Assembly: GCA_950022295.1 (NCBI GenBank)
Contig: OX465599.1
Location: forward strand, 290,367,501-290,431,500
Length of the DNA: 64,000 nt
Direction of reading: 5' to 3'
Source: Bromus sterilis
Taxonomy: Eukaryota; Streptophyta; Magnoliopsida; Poales; Poaceae
The stretch's first letter is position 1; every line of letters begins with the position of its first letter. Shown piece after piece: positions 34,585-46,761 of the stretch. The notes under the pieces were generated by a model. That model searched no databases and had not been told where the DNA came from. It saw only the letters and a list, made by a program, of their open reading frames with translations. Made by a program: the position numbers and the translations under genes.

Positions 34585-37500
34585 ATGATGGCGGGAGCGT
34601 CCTCCTCGACCAATCGGGACCCGGCGAGTGCAGCAAGGAAGGCCAAGGAAGTAGCTGATGCGGCAGAGCGAATCGGCACCAGTGCGTTGCGGGATGTGTT
34701 ATATACACCTGTGAACCGGAATGGTGATCCGGAGCAGGTGCACACCGAGCTAGAAACAGCACGGCTCGCTCTGGCTCGCAGGGCTGAGCAAGTGTTGGCA
34801 GAAGAGCGTCGACTAGGAGCCATCACAAGGGAGTACAACGCAGCTCACGCAGGACCGCGCCGGCCGATTGAGCCCGCAGTCCTGGAAGACCTGAGAAGCC
34901 GAGGAAGAGCAGTCCACCAGCAGCTATCAGGAGCTGAGCAGCCGGAACGTCCGAGAAGGCTGGGGCAACCGGAGCAGCCAGCGCAGTCGGCATTCATCCA
35001 GAGGCCAACATATAGCACACCGGACAAGAATTTGAGAGCCGCCGAGCAGATAGCGCTCGAGCTGGAAGAATTGGAAGGAGATGAGCGGCGCGAACAGTCG
35101 CGCCGAATGCGTGAGCTGATAGCGGCCGCAAAAGAGCAGAGGCTTGTGGAAATAGGCAATCAGAATGCTGAGCCAGAGGCATCAAGAGGAACTGTGAGGC
35201 CGAATGCGGGAGCTAGCCAGCGACCGAATGCATTGCGCCAGAACGGGCGTCAACCTGCACCGTCTCGGCACGACAGCAAGGTCAGAAGCAATCGGCCACC
35301 CCCAGTAGCAAGCAGAAGAATGGAAGAGCCAGCTGTTAACAGCAGGCGCCATGACATGCCGCAGCAATCGGCGCCAAGACCAGCAATCAGCACCCGACTT
35401 GGCCCTCGCCAAATCGGCCAGAACGACGCAAGGCATCTCATTGAGCTCCTGGAGAAGGAAGCTCAGGAAGATGAAGAAGGAGAAGCTGGCCCATCATGTT
35501 TTGGTCACCGCATTCGGACGGAGAGATTCCCGAAAGGCTTCACATTACCGAGAGACACTCCCAAGTACAATGGCTCGGTGAAACCGGAAGATTGGCTGTC
35601 CGACTACCTGACGGAAGTCCGCATTGCAGGAGGCAACCGGCGTGTAGCAGTCCGCTACGCACCTCTCATGCTGCAAGGCTCAGCGCGGACGTGGTTGAAC
35701 AGTTTGCCCAAGGACAGTGTGAATTGCTGGGAGGATTTCACGACCGCATTCATTCACAACTTCACAAGCACGTATGAGAGGCCCAACCTCCCACGATAGT
35801 TAGCTCTGTGTGTGCAAGGCAAGGACGAGCCCCTCCGAGATTACCTATCTCGGTGGATCAAGCTGAAGAATTCATGCGAAGGAGTCCATGAGATCCAGGC
35901 CATTCAGTATTTTACTGATGGGTGCCTGGCGGATTCAATGTTGAAGCACAAGCTGCTCCGCAAAGACTTCACGTCGCTCGCTGAGCTTATGAAGGTGGCA
36001 AATGCGTTCGCTATGTCTGATTCTGCGATGCGCCCTATCCAACTCGGAGTTGGAGGTGTGATCCAATCACCAGGGGCTCCGCAGTCGGACACAGGGAACC
36101 AAGGCCTCAGTCGGAAGGAGAGAAGGGAGAACAATCGCAACAACAACAACAACAACAACAACAACCAGCAGAACAAGCGAAAGGACGAGCAACCGGACAC
36201 TCAGTATGGCAGTCGGCAGGTGGCCGCTGTTCAAAACGAGGAAGACCCAGCGGCTGCAGGAGGCAGTCGGAAGATGAGGCCAAACGTGAGACCTCCAGGG
36301 CAGATGAAGCCCAAGTACACATTTGAGGACATGTTAGATGCACCATGCAAGTTGCACAGTACGCCTGGGAGGCCATCTGCGCACACTACTCGGCAATGTG
36401 ATTTCGTGAGAAGGATAGCAAGGGGAGAAGCTTTACCACCACCACCACCACCACAACAGAACAGAGGACCACCTCAGCAGCAGAACCAGTACCCGCAGCA
36501 AGATGCAGCATATATGATTTTTACCAGTGAGTCCACAGATAAGGGCAGTCGGAGAGCCCGAGCCCAGGAAGTCAATGCAACAATGCCGCCGATTCCCCAA
36601 TTCATGCACTGGTCCGAGTGTCCGATATCCTGGGACAGAGCAGATCACCCCACTATTTTGCCGAATCCGGGCAACTATCCGCTGGTGGTGGATGCTCTGG
36701 TCGCAGGACCAAAGTTTTCATGCAAATTCTCAAGAGTGCTAATTGATGGAGGAAGTACAATCAACATCCTGTACCGAGATACGATGCTCAAGCTAGGACT
36801 TACAGAGAGGGATTTGGAGCGCAGTCGGACGACATTCCACGGGATTGTCCCTGGGTTGTCTTGCACCCCCTTGGGTCGCATTCGGTTGGATGTTATTTTT
36901 GGCACAGAGGAGAATTTCAGGAGAGAGCCGATTTGGTTCGAGGTGGCCGACCTCAGCAGTCCATACCATGTTTTGTTGGGATTACCAGCATTTGCCAAGT
37001 TCATGATCAATACACAGCAGACATACCTGAAGATGAAGATCCCGGGGCCAAGCGGCGTCATCACAGTCACCGGAGATTTCAGGAAGTCCCTCGAGTGCAC
37101 ATCCGCTGGCAGCAGTTTGGCTGAGTCCTTAGTGGTGGAGAGAGAGAAGCGTCAGCTTGGCAAGGTGATCGCAATGGCGCAAGCGCAGAACAAGAATCCA
37201 CTGCCGGTTGGCCCAGCAAAGAGAGAAGATGAGGAATCGTCCTTTCAATCGGCCAAGGACAGCAAGAAAATCGCTCTAGATCCCTCCGACTCGACCAAGT
37301 TTGTTGTGGTCGGAGCTGGACTTAGCGACAAATAGGAAAGCGAGCTCGTCCAGTTTCTCCGTGAGAATCGGGACATCTTTGCATGGTCTCCACAGGACAT
37401 GCCTGGTGTTCCGAGAGAACTCGCCGAGCACAAGCTGCACATTCGGCCAGGCTCGAAGCCGGTCAAGCAACTCCTGAGACGTTTTTCTGAGGACAAGAGA

Positions 37501-40500
37501 AGAGAAATCGGCGAAGAGATTGCAAAGTTACAAGCTGCAGGTTTCATCATGGAAGTGTTTTACCCCGAGTGGCTGGCCAATCCAGTCCTCGTCATGAAGA
37601 AGAACAAGACTTGGCGTATGTGTATAGATTACACTTGTTTGAACAAGGCATGCCCCAAAGATCCGTTTTCTTTGCCCCGAATTGACCAAGTGGTTGATTC
37701 TACGGCCGGCTGCGAGTTGTTATCCTTTTTGGATGCTACTGCTGGATATCACCAGATAAAGTTAGCCGTGGAAGATCAGATCAAGACAACATTCATAACC
37801 CCTTTCGGGGCCTATTGCTATATCACCATGCCTTTTGGTCTGAAAAATGGAGGTGCTACTTATCAGCGCATGATGCAAAGATGCACACACTCTCAGCTCG
37901 GCAGAAATATCCACGTTTACGTGGACGACTTGGTGGTGAAGTCGGCAAGGGGAGTCACATTGTTGGACGACCTCAGAGAGACCTTTGCAAATCTGAGGAC
38001 CTATCAGATCAAGCTCAACCCGGAGAAGTGTGTGTTTGGAGTCCAAGCCGGCAAGCTCTTGGGGTTTCTCGTTTCCGAGAGAGGAATCGAATGCAACCCC
38101 GAGAAGATAGCCGCAATAGAGCGCATGGAGAAGCCCAAGACCTTGAAGCAAGTGCAGAAGTTCACCGGTTGCCTCGCCTCCCTCAGCCGATTCCTCAGTC
38201 GGCTGGGCGAGAAGGCAATTCCCTTGTATCAGTTGACGAAGAAGACAGAGAAGTTTACTTGGACCCCCCAGGCAAATGAAGCATTCCGAGAGCTCAAGCG
38301 CATGCTATCCACGGCACCGATTCTGGCTGCCCCGATTGAGAAGGAGCCCATGATGTTATACATTGAGGCAACCAATCGGGTGATCAGCGCAGTTATGGTG
38401 GTGGAGCGGCCCGAGAGGGACAAGGAACAGCAAGTCCAGCGTCCAGTGTAATACATCAGCGAAGTGCTTTCGGCGTCCAAGCAGAACTATCCTCACTACC
38501 AGAAGATGTGCTATGGAGTATACATGGCGGCCAAGAGATTGAAGCCATATTTTCAAGCCCACTTGATCACTGTTGTCAGTTCGGCTCCATTAGCCGACAT
38601 CATGGGAAGCAAAGATGCAACCGGAAGAGTGGCGAAATGGGCAATCGAAGTGGCCAGTCATGGCATCCAATATGAGCCAAGGACTGCAATCAAGTCGCAG
38701 GCACTAGCCGATTTCCTGGTGGACTGGGCTGAAACTCAGTACATGCCACAGCTCCCCATGTCGGATGTCTGGCGAATGCACTTCGATGGCTCCAAGATGA
38801 AGAATGGCCTAGGGGCTGGGGTGGTGCTCACGTCCCCAAGAGGAGATCAATTGCAATATGTACTCCAGATTCACTTCGCAGCATCAAATAATGTAGCCGA
38901 GCACGAAGCCCTTGTGCATGGTGTCAAGTTGGCCAAGGAAATCGGTATTCGGAATATTGAGTGCTATGGTGACTCTGATCTGGTGGTACAGCAGTGCTCG
39001 GGCACGTGGGATGCTAAAGATGCTAATATGGCAAGCTACCGATTCCTGGTGCAGCAAATCAGCGGATACTTTGAAGGTTGTGAGTTCCATCATGTTGCAA
39101 GAGCAAATAATGAAGCAGCAGATGCATTGTCCAAGCTTGGTTCCACAAGGCAAGCAATTCCACCAGGCGTATCTCTCGAGTACATCAAGAAGCCATCCAT
39201 CACTCCGTCACCAGACTCCGAGTCCATATTCATCTCGGAGACCGATCTTTAAGCTCTGAGAAAGGCAAAAGAAGTTCAACCGGCCAAGCCTGCAACCATG
39301 AAGAAGCAATCCAGCGCTCAGGGTGTCTCGGCAATAGCACCAGGGGCTGCTGATTGCGAACCTGGGGCTGCAGAAGAGAAGAAGAAGAGCGATACCACAG
39401 AGAAGCAAGCAGAGGTTGCGCCAGAGGGCACAACCTCTGGAGAGCAAGTGATATCAGAGATTGCCGATTGCAGTAATGAAGTTTCAACCCCAGATGAGAA
39501 GTCAGCACCAGAGGCTGCCGAAGGCGTGCCAGGCGCCGCAGTCGGCAGTTCGCAAGCAGAAGAAGAGATAGCAGAGGTTCAAGAGGCCGAGATCGAGCAG
39601 GCCAACGCTCAAGAGACCGAGATCCAAGAAGAAGTCTTACCCCAGCAGGCAGCAGTAATGGTAGTGGTCAGTGCGCCATCATGGGCACAGCCGATTCGAG
39701 ATTTTTTGGCAGATGGGATCCTTACACCAGATTTGGCGTTATCCAGGCAGATCAGTCGCCGATCTTGGGCATATACAATCATCAACAACGAGCTGATGCG
39801 CAAGAGTCCGACTGGTGTTCTTCAGAGGTGTGTTGAAGAGGACAGAGGCTTGGAGCTGCTCAGAGACGTCCATCAGGGTGAATGTGGTCATCACGCGTCA
39901 GCAAAGGCAATCGCCAACAAGGCTTTTCAACATGGTTTCTACTGGCCAACTGCACTCGCAGCAGCTGAAAATCTGGTGAAGCACTGCAAGGGTTGTCAGC
40001 GATTCAAGGCAAAGAGTCATCAGCCAGCATCGGCACTGAAGACCATCCCAATAGCTTGGCCGTGTGCAGTTTGGGGTTTGGACATGGTCGGACCATTCAA
40101 GAGAGCTAGAAGCGGCATGACACATCTCCTAGTAGCAATCGACAAGTTTACCAAGTGGATCGAGGCAAGACCAATCAAGAAGTTGGATGGACCGACTGCA
40201 GTCAAGTTTGTGGCCGACATTGTATGCAGATATGGTGTTCCTAACAGCATCATCACCGACAACGGCACAAACTTTGCAAAGGGGGCATTGGCTCGATATG
40301 CATCTCAGCAAGGCATTCGGCTTGATCTGGCATCTGTGGCACACCCACAGTCCAATGGTCAAGTCGAAAGGGCAAATGAACTAATCCTATCGGGTATCAG
40401 GCCCAGATTGGTAGAGCCACTTGAGAGGGCACCTGGGGCATGGATTGATGAGCTCCCCGCAATACTTTTCAGTTTGAGGACCACGCCGAATAGGTCGACT

Positions 40501-40944
40501 GGATTCACTCCTTTCTTCCTGGTATATGGTTCAGAAGCAGTCATCCCCTCCGACATCGAGTTTGATTCACCTCGGTACGCTTTATACACTGAAGAAGAAG
40601 CCAAGTTAGCAAGAGAAGACGGCGTCGACCTCAAAGAAGAAGCTTGTTTGTTGGCCTTGTCTAGGTCAGCAATCTATCAGCAGAAGTTGCGGCACTACCA
40701 GAGCAAGAAGATTCGACCTCTCTCTTTCCGAGAGGGGGACATGGTGCTACGCCGAATCCAGAAGTCAGATGGGCAGCACAAGCTATCCTCACCTTGGGAA
40801 GGGCCATTTATTGTCAGCAGAGCGCTCAAGAACAACTCCTATTATCTGATCGACTGCACCAAGGGCACTCGGCACAAGGACACGTCAGGAGCAGAGACAG
40901 AGCGGCCGTGGAACGCCGAGCTGTTGTGTCCGTTCTATAGTTGA
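34585..40944 (+). pseudogene. gag-pol: Element B: gag-pol, one frame with four in-frame stops
   Basis: ATG at 34585 (MMAGASSS) follows the leader; the whole 2,119-codon frame is shared and has no frameshift. Gag reaches about residue 640, with a core at FPKGFTLPRDTPKYNGSVKP and an Asn repeat near 36130. The protease has VLIDGGSTINIL (about residue 720). RT has FLDATAGYHQ and the catalytic YVDD (VYVDDLVV, about 1112). A second, archaeal-like RNase H shows HFDGSK, EHEALV, YGDSDLV and ADALSKL (about 1395-1520). After a 146-residue Glu/Ala-rich linker comes the integrase: GHHASAKA, HCKGCQRF, then D (LDMVGPF), D (TDNGTNF), E (VERANE). Stops: TAG 35797, TAG 37333, TAA 38449, TAA 39250. Confidence 0.92.
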
Positions 40945-41698
40945 GCGGCAGAAATTTATGTAAGCCATTCGGCAAGCAATCAATAAAAGTTATCATGTCT
41001 CTGAAAATGAGCATTCGAGTACCTTTGTATAATTTCATTCGAAGAGCTAGCCTCAATCAGCAATGCTCAGTCATACCCGAGATGTGCGTAGCACACCCGG
41101 GGACTGGCCGACCGCGAGGTCAAGTAAATAAGCCATCGAGGCACGGGGACTGCAGGCTGGCCTTCAATCGAATACTTAGCTCGAGCGCAAATCACAAAGG
41201 TTTGTGGCATTGAGAAGGGTGGCGATTGAGGCAGTCGGTAGTACAAATCCCCGGGAAACAATGTGAAAGAGGCCACCAAGGGCACAGTCGACAGGACAAA
41301 GTCACCGATTGCGCCGCAAATCAGGACATCGGACCTTGTAGCGAGCAATCGGCGCCTGCTATTGCAGAATCCTTTGCGGTAAAAATCTTGTCGTGTAAAA
41401 AATGAAAACTTATCGAACCTTGGCTGGATGTCTACTGTTGATCTGATTGCAGACCGCATGACGGCAGCAAGGTCGACACAGCAGACATCCCCAAGTGCAG
41501 CCGATAAAGGAAACCGACAAAGACGCAAAGTTGATCGCACATGCAAAAGTAAAAAACAAGCAATCGGATTGCATCAAAAGTAAAAGGCCCAAGGCCGAAT
41601 AAGGTCATTACATCCAAGTCACACCCAGTAGGTGTCGACAGAATTAAAAATATGTCTTGCAAGCGGGCAGTCGGAGTACAAATTGAAGATAACATAGC
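40945..41698. other. Non-coding gap between the convergent B gag-pol and antisense gene
   Basis: The plus-strand pol ends at 40944 and the minus-strand gene ends at 41699, so both would end their transcripts here. AATAAA (40981-40986) lies 40 bases after the pol stop. No gene is seen. Confidence 0.5.
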
Positions 41699-44600
41699 TT
41701 AAGCAGTCGGAGGCACTGAGCTAGAAGGTGGAGAAGATGGGTCCGATTGAGCTTCAGAAGTCGCAGCACCTGTCTGTTTAGACTTCGGAGACGTCTGGGA
41801 TGAGCCGCTATCGGAGAGCTCCTCGGCCAGGCCAGAGATGGTAGAGGCAGGGAGCGGTTTCCCTCCCTGGTCGAGATGCGGAGTGTACTCGTAGGGAGAA
41901 AACCAATCCACCATAGTGCTGGCTAGCCGATTGACTTCGACGTAGGTCTTCTCAAGAAGGTCAGAGGCATTGTCTCGAAGGCTGTACAACCGGGAGAGCT
42001 TCACTTGAGGGTACCAAGTCAACACAGTCTGAAGAGCGGTCTCCGCACCAGTCCTTCCGGCAGAATTCAGCAAAACATCGATCCAACGTGGGATAGCCTT
42101 AAGGAGAGTCCGAGTTTGCTCAGTGGTGGCATTCGGAGTGTCCCCTTGGTCAGAATCCTCGACATCCTGAGTGTCTGCCTTACGGATCTCGGCGGAGGAG
42201 TCGGCAGCATTCTTCATCTTCTGGAGTCCGGCCTTGAGCTCAGTCGGCGACCACAGCGCTTCAGCAATCTTTAGAATCCCGAGCTTGAAGGATAGGGCAA
42301 TTCCTTGGATAATAGGAATGCGGGCTTGGGTGCCGATCAAATATTCATGCCGGGTCCAGACGTCATCTGCACGGTCACAGGTCCCTCCAGCGGCGATGGT
42401 ATCCTCTCGGGACTTGGCGACAGCTGCATAAGCAGCCGCTTCAGATTCGGGCCAAGCTTCTGCATCAAGAAGGAAGAGCATAAGCAATAAGATAGGAGAA
42501 GAAAGCAACCGGAAAGTGCACTCGGCAACAAGGAGGACTCACAACCAAGGAGGAGATCCATTTCGGTCAATGTATCGCAGAAGCCTTTGGCTCGGCGGCG
42601 CATTCGGGTGGTCTCCTCATAGCTGCGCTTCTCCAGTTCTTAGAACTTAGTGACGAGCTCGTCATGATCTCGGCGAATGGAGTCTCGGGCAGAAATTGCC
42701 TCATCCCTTTCAGTTTGCAGAGAAACTTGGGCGGCGACGGCAGCATCTCGTTCAGCAAGAAGCCCATCACCAGTAGCTGTCACTGCGGCGATGTCAGCTA
42801 GATGTTTCTTCTCAAGAGCAGCCATTTCAGATTGGAGGTCGTGAATAGTCCGATTCAAATCCTTCTCTACCCCCTGCAGCCGAGTTACCTCCCCGGTGGC
42901 TTTATCAAGGGCTGGACCTTGTTGGCTAAGTTCTGTAGCCAATTCTGCAATTCGGCCTTGAAGATCATTTACCATAGGAATAGAAGCTACAAGAGAGCGC
43001 GAAGATTTCAGTACCAGAGCGGTTGTCAAGTGAAGAAGAGACAGCGGTGAGATAGAGGATACCTCTTAGCTTAGTGATTTCAGCCGATTGGTTATTAACC
43101 TGCAGCTGGGCCTGGGCAAGGGTTCGAAGGCTGGCAGTATAAGCTTCCAAGAGTTTTTCGAAGACAACTCTTTTCTCTTCCATGACAGCCTGTGACGAGC
43201 AGCAAGACGGAGTCAGACGTAAAGCAACAAGTGAGAAAGATCCGAACCGATTGTGACCAATCGGCCCGAATCTCGGGGACTACACCCAGTGGGTGCGCTT
43301 GCGCGCACCCACCGGAAGAAAGTCTACCGATTGAGGAAGGCAAACGATAAAGCAAAAAATGCTAAAGACCCGAACCGATTGTAGCCAATCGGCCCGAATC
43401 TCGGGGACTACACCCAGTGGGTGCGCTTGCGCGCACCCACCGGAAGAAAGTCTACCGATTGAGGAAGGAAAACGATAAAGCAAAAAATGCTAAAGATCCG
43501 AACCGATTGTAGCCAATCGGCCCGAATCTCGGGGACTACACCCACTGGGTGCGCTTGCGCGCACCCACCGGAAGAAAAATTGCCGAAGTAAAATAGAGGT
43601 ACAGAAGGAAAGGTTAAAGAGTTTACCGAATGGTGAGAGGTCAGCTGTTGAAGGTCCCGAGCAAGGGCTTCGGCGAACTCATTCACCCGGCTCAGAGTGC
43701 TCGTCACGGGATCCCGAGGACGAGGCGAAGCATCAGGCTCAGCGCCGACATGACGGGCGCGAGAATACTCGGCTCGGAAGTGATCCACCGAGCGCATAAG
43801 AATCTCGGAGGGGGAGGAAATCGGCGGTGGCGCTGAGGTAGGAACGATGGCGAAAGCTGTAGTGGGAAGGACTGGCGGCACGGACGTTGGTGAAGGACCG
43901 GACTCACCCGATTGCGGCGGCGGCGCAACCGGGTGAGTCGGAGCAGAAGTGGTAACAATGACTGGCGGAAGGGTCGCGGTCGTCGGCGGCGCTGACAGAA
44001 CAGCTGGTGGCGCAGTCGCTGTAGTTGTTGGTGTCGACATCACAATCGGCGGCGAGCTCGTCACCATTGGCATGTCGGACACGGAGGTTACAGCAGGGGC
44101 AGTCGCAGCAGCGGCGGCCGGACTGGAGCGGGGTGGCGGAGACGGGGCAATCGGATCGACCGATTGCGTTCCTCCAATACCAGGAGACACCGGGTCGGCC
44201 GCGCGCTTGGAGGCTTTGGGAGCAAGGTTGGAAGAGGAGGTCTTCTGAGCCGCAGCAAGGCGAGCCTTCTTAGCAGCACGCTCGGCGTCCTTGGAAGAAC
44301 GACTAGTGGCAGTCGGCCGCTTGCGAACGGCTGCAGCAGAAGCAGCGGGTGAGATGATGGCGCCGATATGAGCCGGAATGTCGGTGTCAATGTCATCAAG
44401 CCCAATCGGCTCACTGAAATAAGAAAGGGAGAAGAGTCAGTAGAAGCAAAGATAGCAAAGTACTGCGCGGAAAGACAGAAACATACCCGACTGTCCGGGG
44501 TGCACCGGTAGGCATTCGGCAGCGGAGCGGGGCAACGTCCAGCGGCGCCTGAATGGTCGGCCTCCGAGTGGTCGTCTCCTGGGTTTGCTTGCCCTTGTTG

Positions 44601-46060
44601 GCAGTCGTTTTGGTTGTAGTGAGTTTGGGGAGAGCCGTACCAGAGGAGGAGCCAGCGGCCGGGGTGCGTTTAGCTGGCACCTTCGGAGGTTTATCCCGAG
44701 GAGCTGCATTAGAAGCAGCACCCTTTGAGACACTATCATCGTCACTCCATTCAGCCAAAAATTGCTCAAGGGAAGAGTCGGGCGTACCCCCTTGGGCTGG
44801 CAGTCTAGTGGTGGTCCTCGGAGGGTCGGCGCGCTCGGCGTCATCGTCATCAGCATCCATGGGGTCGGAGGATTCCCCGGAGGACTCGTCTTCGTCCTCA
44901 TCATCCCCACTGGTCTCGGCGGAAGGAATCTCGCCGTCATACTCAAGGTCGGTAGGATCCTCTTCCGTGCGGTCAGGGGCATACACGCCAGCTTCCTGGC
45001 CGTCTTCCATGCGGTTGGACTGAATGAAATGCTGAAAAGAAGACATAAATGATCAGAGCAGTCGGAAGAGAAAGCAATCGGAAGAACGTGCAATCGGATA
45101 AAAAAAAGTCGGGGCGTACCACAGGCGGCTTTCGCTGGCGCGTGAGGTAGTCAAGCCCGAATTGGAAAGGATCAGGCAGCGCACTAGCAGTGATGGCCTT
45201 CAATCGGGCGCAAAGGATTTCCGTCGTCACCTCCCACGTGCAGAGCCGAGTGGGATCCCGAGGTCCCGACACGTCGCAGAGGCGGTGCACTTGGCGTTGC
45301 AGGGGAAGAATCCGAGCGTGAAGCCATGCGGCTACCAAGTCGGTGGGGAGGAGTCCCTCTCGCTCCAGCTGGGTGACCCTGATGGCTTGGGCGTCGACAT
45401 CGCAATTTCCAGTGCCGTGTTTCAGGGACCACTGATGCTTCTCAACCGGCCTGGCGAGTGAGAACTCGGGCAGATTGAGGAGATCGGGGCTCTGATCAGG
45501 AGACTTGACGTAGAAGAACGAAGTCTGCCAATTCTTGCAGGATTGGATGATTTCGGGGCTCGGATATTTTAACTTGCCGGCTGTAGCAAGGCAACTGCCG
45601 CAGTCGGTCATGTCAGTCGGATAGGTGGGTTTGCCGCCTTCAATGGTGGAGGCCACTACTTCTCCCGTCCGAGCGTTGTGGGCTCGGAGGTTGAAGAAGC
45701 GTTTGAAAAGCGCGATGCTGGGTCGGCAGCCGAGATACCCCTCGCAGAGTGTCACGAACCAGGAGAGGTTCATGATGAAGTTAGCTGCAAGGTGGTGAGG
45801 CTGAAGTCGGTGGAAGTCGAGGAATTCGCGGAAGAAGACGCTAGAGGGAAGGCCGAATCCACGCTCAAAGTGAGCGAGGAACACGACCCTCTCGCCCGCG
45901 CGCGCGCGCTGGGCACGACATCGGCCCTGCCCGGGATCCGCCATTCGATCTCCGCAGGCATTTTTCGGGCGCGGATTAGGGCTTCGACGGCGGCAGTGGT
46001 GACCTGGGATCCCTTCCAGCACCCGCGGCTCGCCTGCGATACGTCCCGTCGCGGCGCCAT
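41699..46060 (-). CDS. Element B: antisense six-exon gene of the Tat type (disabled copy)
   Basis: Minus-strand exons: 46060-45120, 45031-44487, 44413-43627, 43189-43063, 42986-42546, 42459-41699. All five introns (88, 73, 437, 76, 86 bp) are GT-AG, with phases 0, 2, 0, 1, 1, and every junction keeps the frame. Exon 1 encodes a domain like the one databases call putative gypsy-type transposon (Transposase_28): ERGFGLPSSVFFREFLDFHRL, then NFIMNLSWFVTLCEGYLG. Exon 2 is acidic then basic, exon 3 Pro/Thr-rich with a nuclear-signal-like KRPTATSRSSK, and exons 4-5 form a coiled coil. Lesions: the CG run at 45897-45908 holds one CG too many for the frame, and TAA 42640-42642 interrupts exon 5. Without the extra CG the spliced length is 3,600 nt. 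Function unknown. Confidence 0.78.
43239..43580. repeat. 128-bp tandem repeat with hairpins in intron 3 of the antisense gene
   Basis: The unit starts CGAACCGATTGT at 43243, 43371 and 43499, exactly 128 bp apart (about 2.6 copies). Each copy holds the perfect hairpin GGGTGCGC-TTGC-GCGCACCC and the phrase CAATCGGCCCGAATCTCGGG. Copies differ at only a few sites, so the amplification is recent. It swells the intron to 437 bp against 73-88 bp for the others. Confidence 0.85.
45897..45908. repeat. (CG)6 run that breaks the antisense reading frame
   Basis: Twelve bases of alternating CG lie inside exon 1. Removing one CG unit would carry the frame from WRIPGRADVV into GERVVFLAHFERGFGLP. Slippage is the simplest cause of the frameshift. 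Confidence 0.75.
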
Positions 46061-46302
46061 GGATTTCGCAGAAGAGGAAGAAGAGGAAAAAGATCGAGGC
46101 GGAACATGAGAACGACGCCGATGAACTGCTGCGGCGGCGGCGGAGGCGGAGAAGAACACAAGTCAGTGGCTAGAGCAAGTTGGAGAGCAGAGGTTCGCGG
46201 GAGAGAAGGTTTGCGCGAGGAGCAGCAATGGCGCGGAGAGAGAGCTAGAGGCGAAGGAGGCGTTGGGAAGAAGGAAGAGGCGAGGCTCCCCCCCCCCCGG
46301 TG

Positions 46303-46311
46303 GCTTATATG
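46303..46311 (-). promoter_or_regulatory. TATA-like box of the antisense gene
   Basis: The minus strand reads CCATATAAGCCACC about 245 bases before the ATG at 46060. The stretch between is CT-rich (long TCTTCC runs) like a plant leader and has one short upstream ORF starting at 46107. Confidence 0.5.
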
Positions 46312-46716
46312 GGCGGCGGGGGAGGGGAGTGGGATGACCCTGCGGTCGTGTGGCCTGGTGTGGCCTAGGGCACAGGGAGGCCAACCGACGAATCAGCACA
46401 AAGGATCCCGGCGCATAAGGCGAGGCGTGCGACGTGGGGGTCAGCTCCTACAGTTATGTCACGTCGCGCGTGGGTCGTGGGTCCCAACTCATTGATCACA
46501 TCGTGGGCGAGTCAGAGGTAACCGTTGGAGCGCAATCGGCAGAAGATACTTTTGCCAGAAAATGAAGACACGAAGTGAGAAGGACCTAAGGCCAATCGGG
46601 TGGAACTGGGGTCAGCCGAGTGTGATCTCCGAGTCGGCCGACGGGCTCGGAGTGACGTACTCGAGGAGGCCATTGCAGTTGGAAAACGTCAAGATAGATT
46701 GAAAAGCTGCAAAGGC

Positions 46717-46761
46717 CCCGCGGTCAAGTGACCGTGGGACCTTTACAGCTTTAGGGGCTAC
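46717..46761 (+). other. Hairpin and polypurine tract before the B 3' LTR
   Basis: CCCGCGGTCA-AG-TGACCGTGGG (46717-46738) forms a near-perfect stem. TTTAGGGGCTAC (46750-46761) lies against the LTR and is the likely polypurine tract. Confidence 0.6.

Noticed and set aside
39298..40944. Integrase segment of B as a separate gene
   Set aside because: It shares the frame with everything upstream back to 34585 and is separated only by an in-frame TAA.
43239..43580. CRISPR-like array
   Set aside because: The 128-bp units are contiguous, with no unique spacers, in a plant retrotransposon intron.
46107..46161. Earlier starts for the antisense gene
   Set aside because: The start at 46159 is GTG, and the ATG at 46107 is in another frame that ends at 45976; ATG 46060 is the first in frame with the exon 1 protein.
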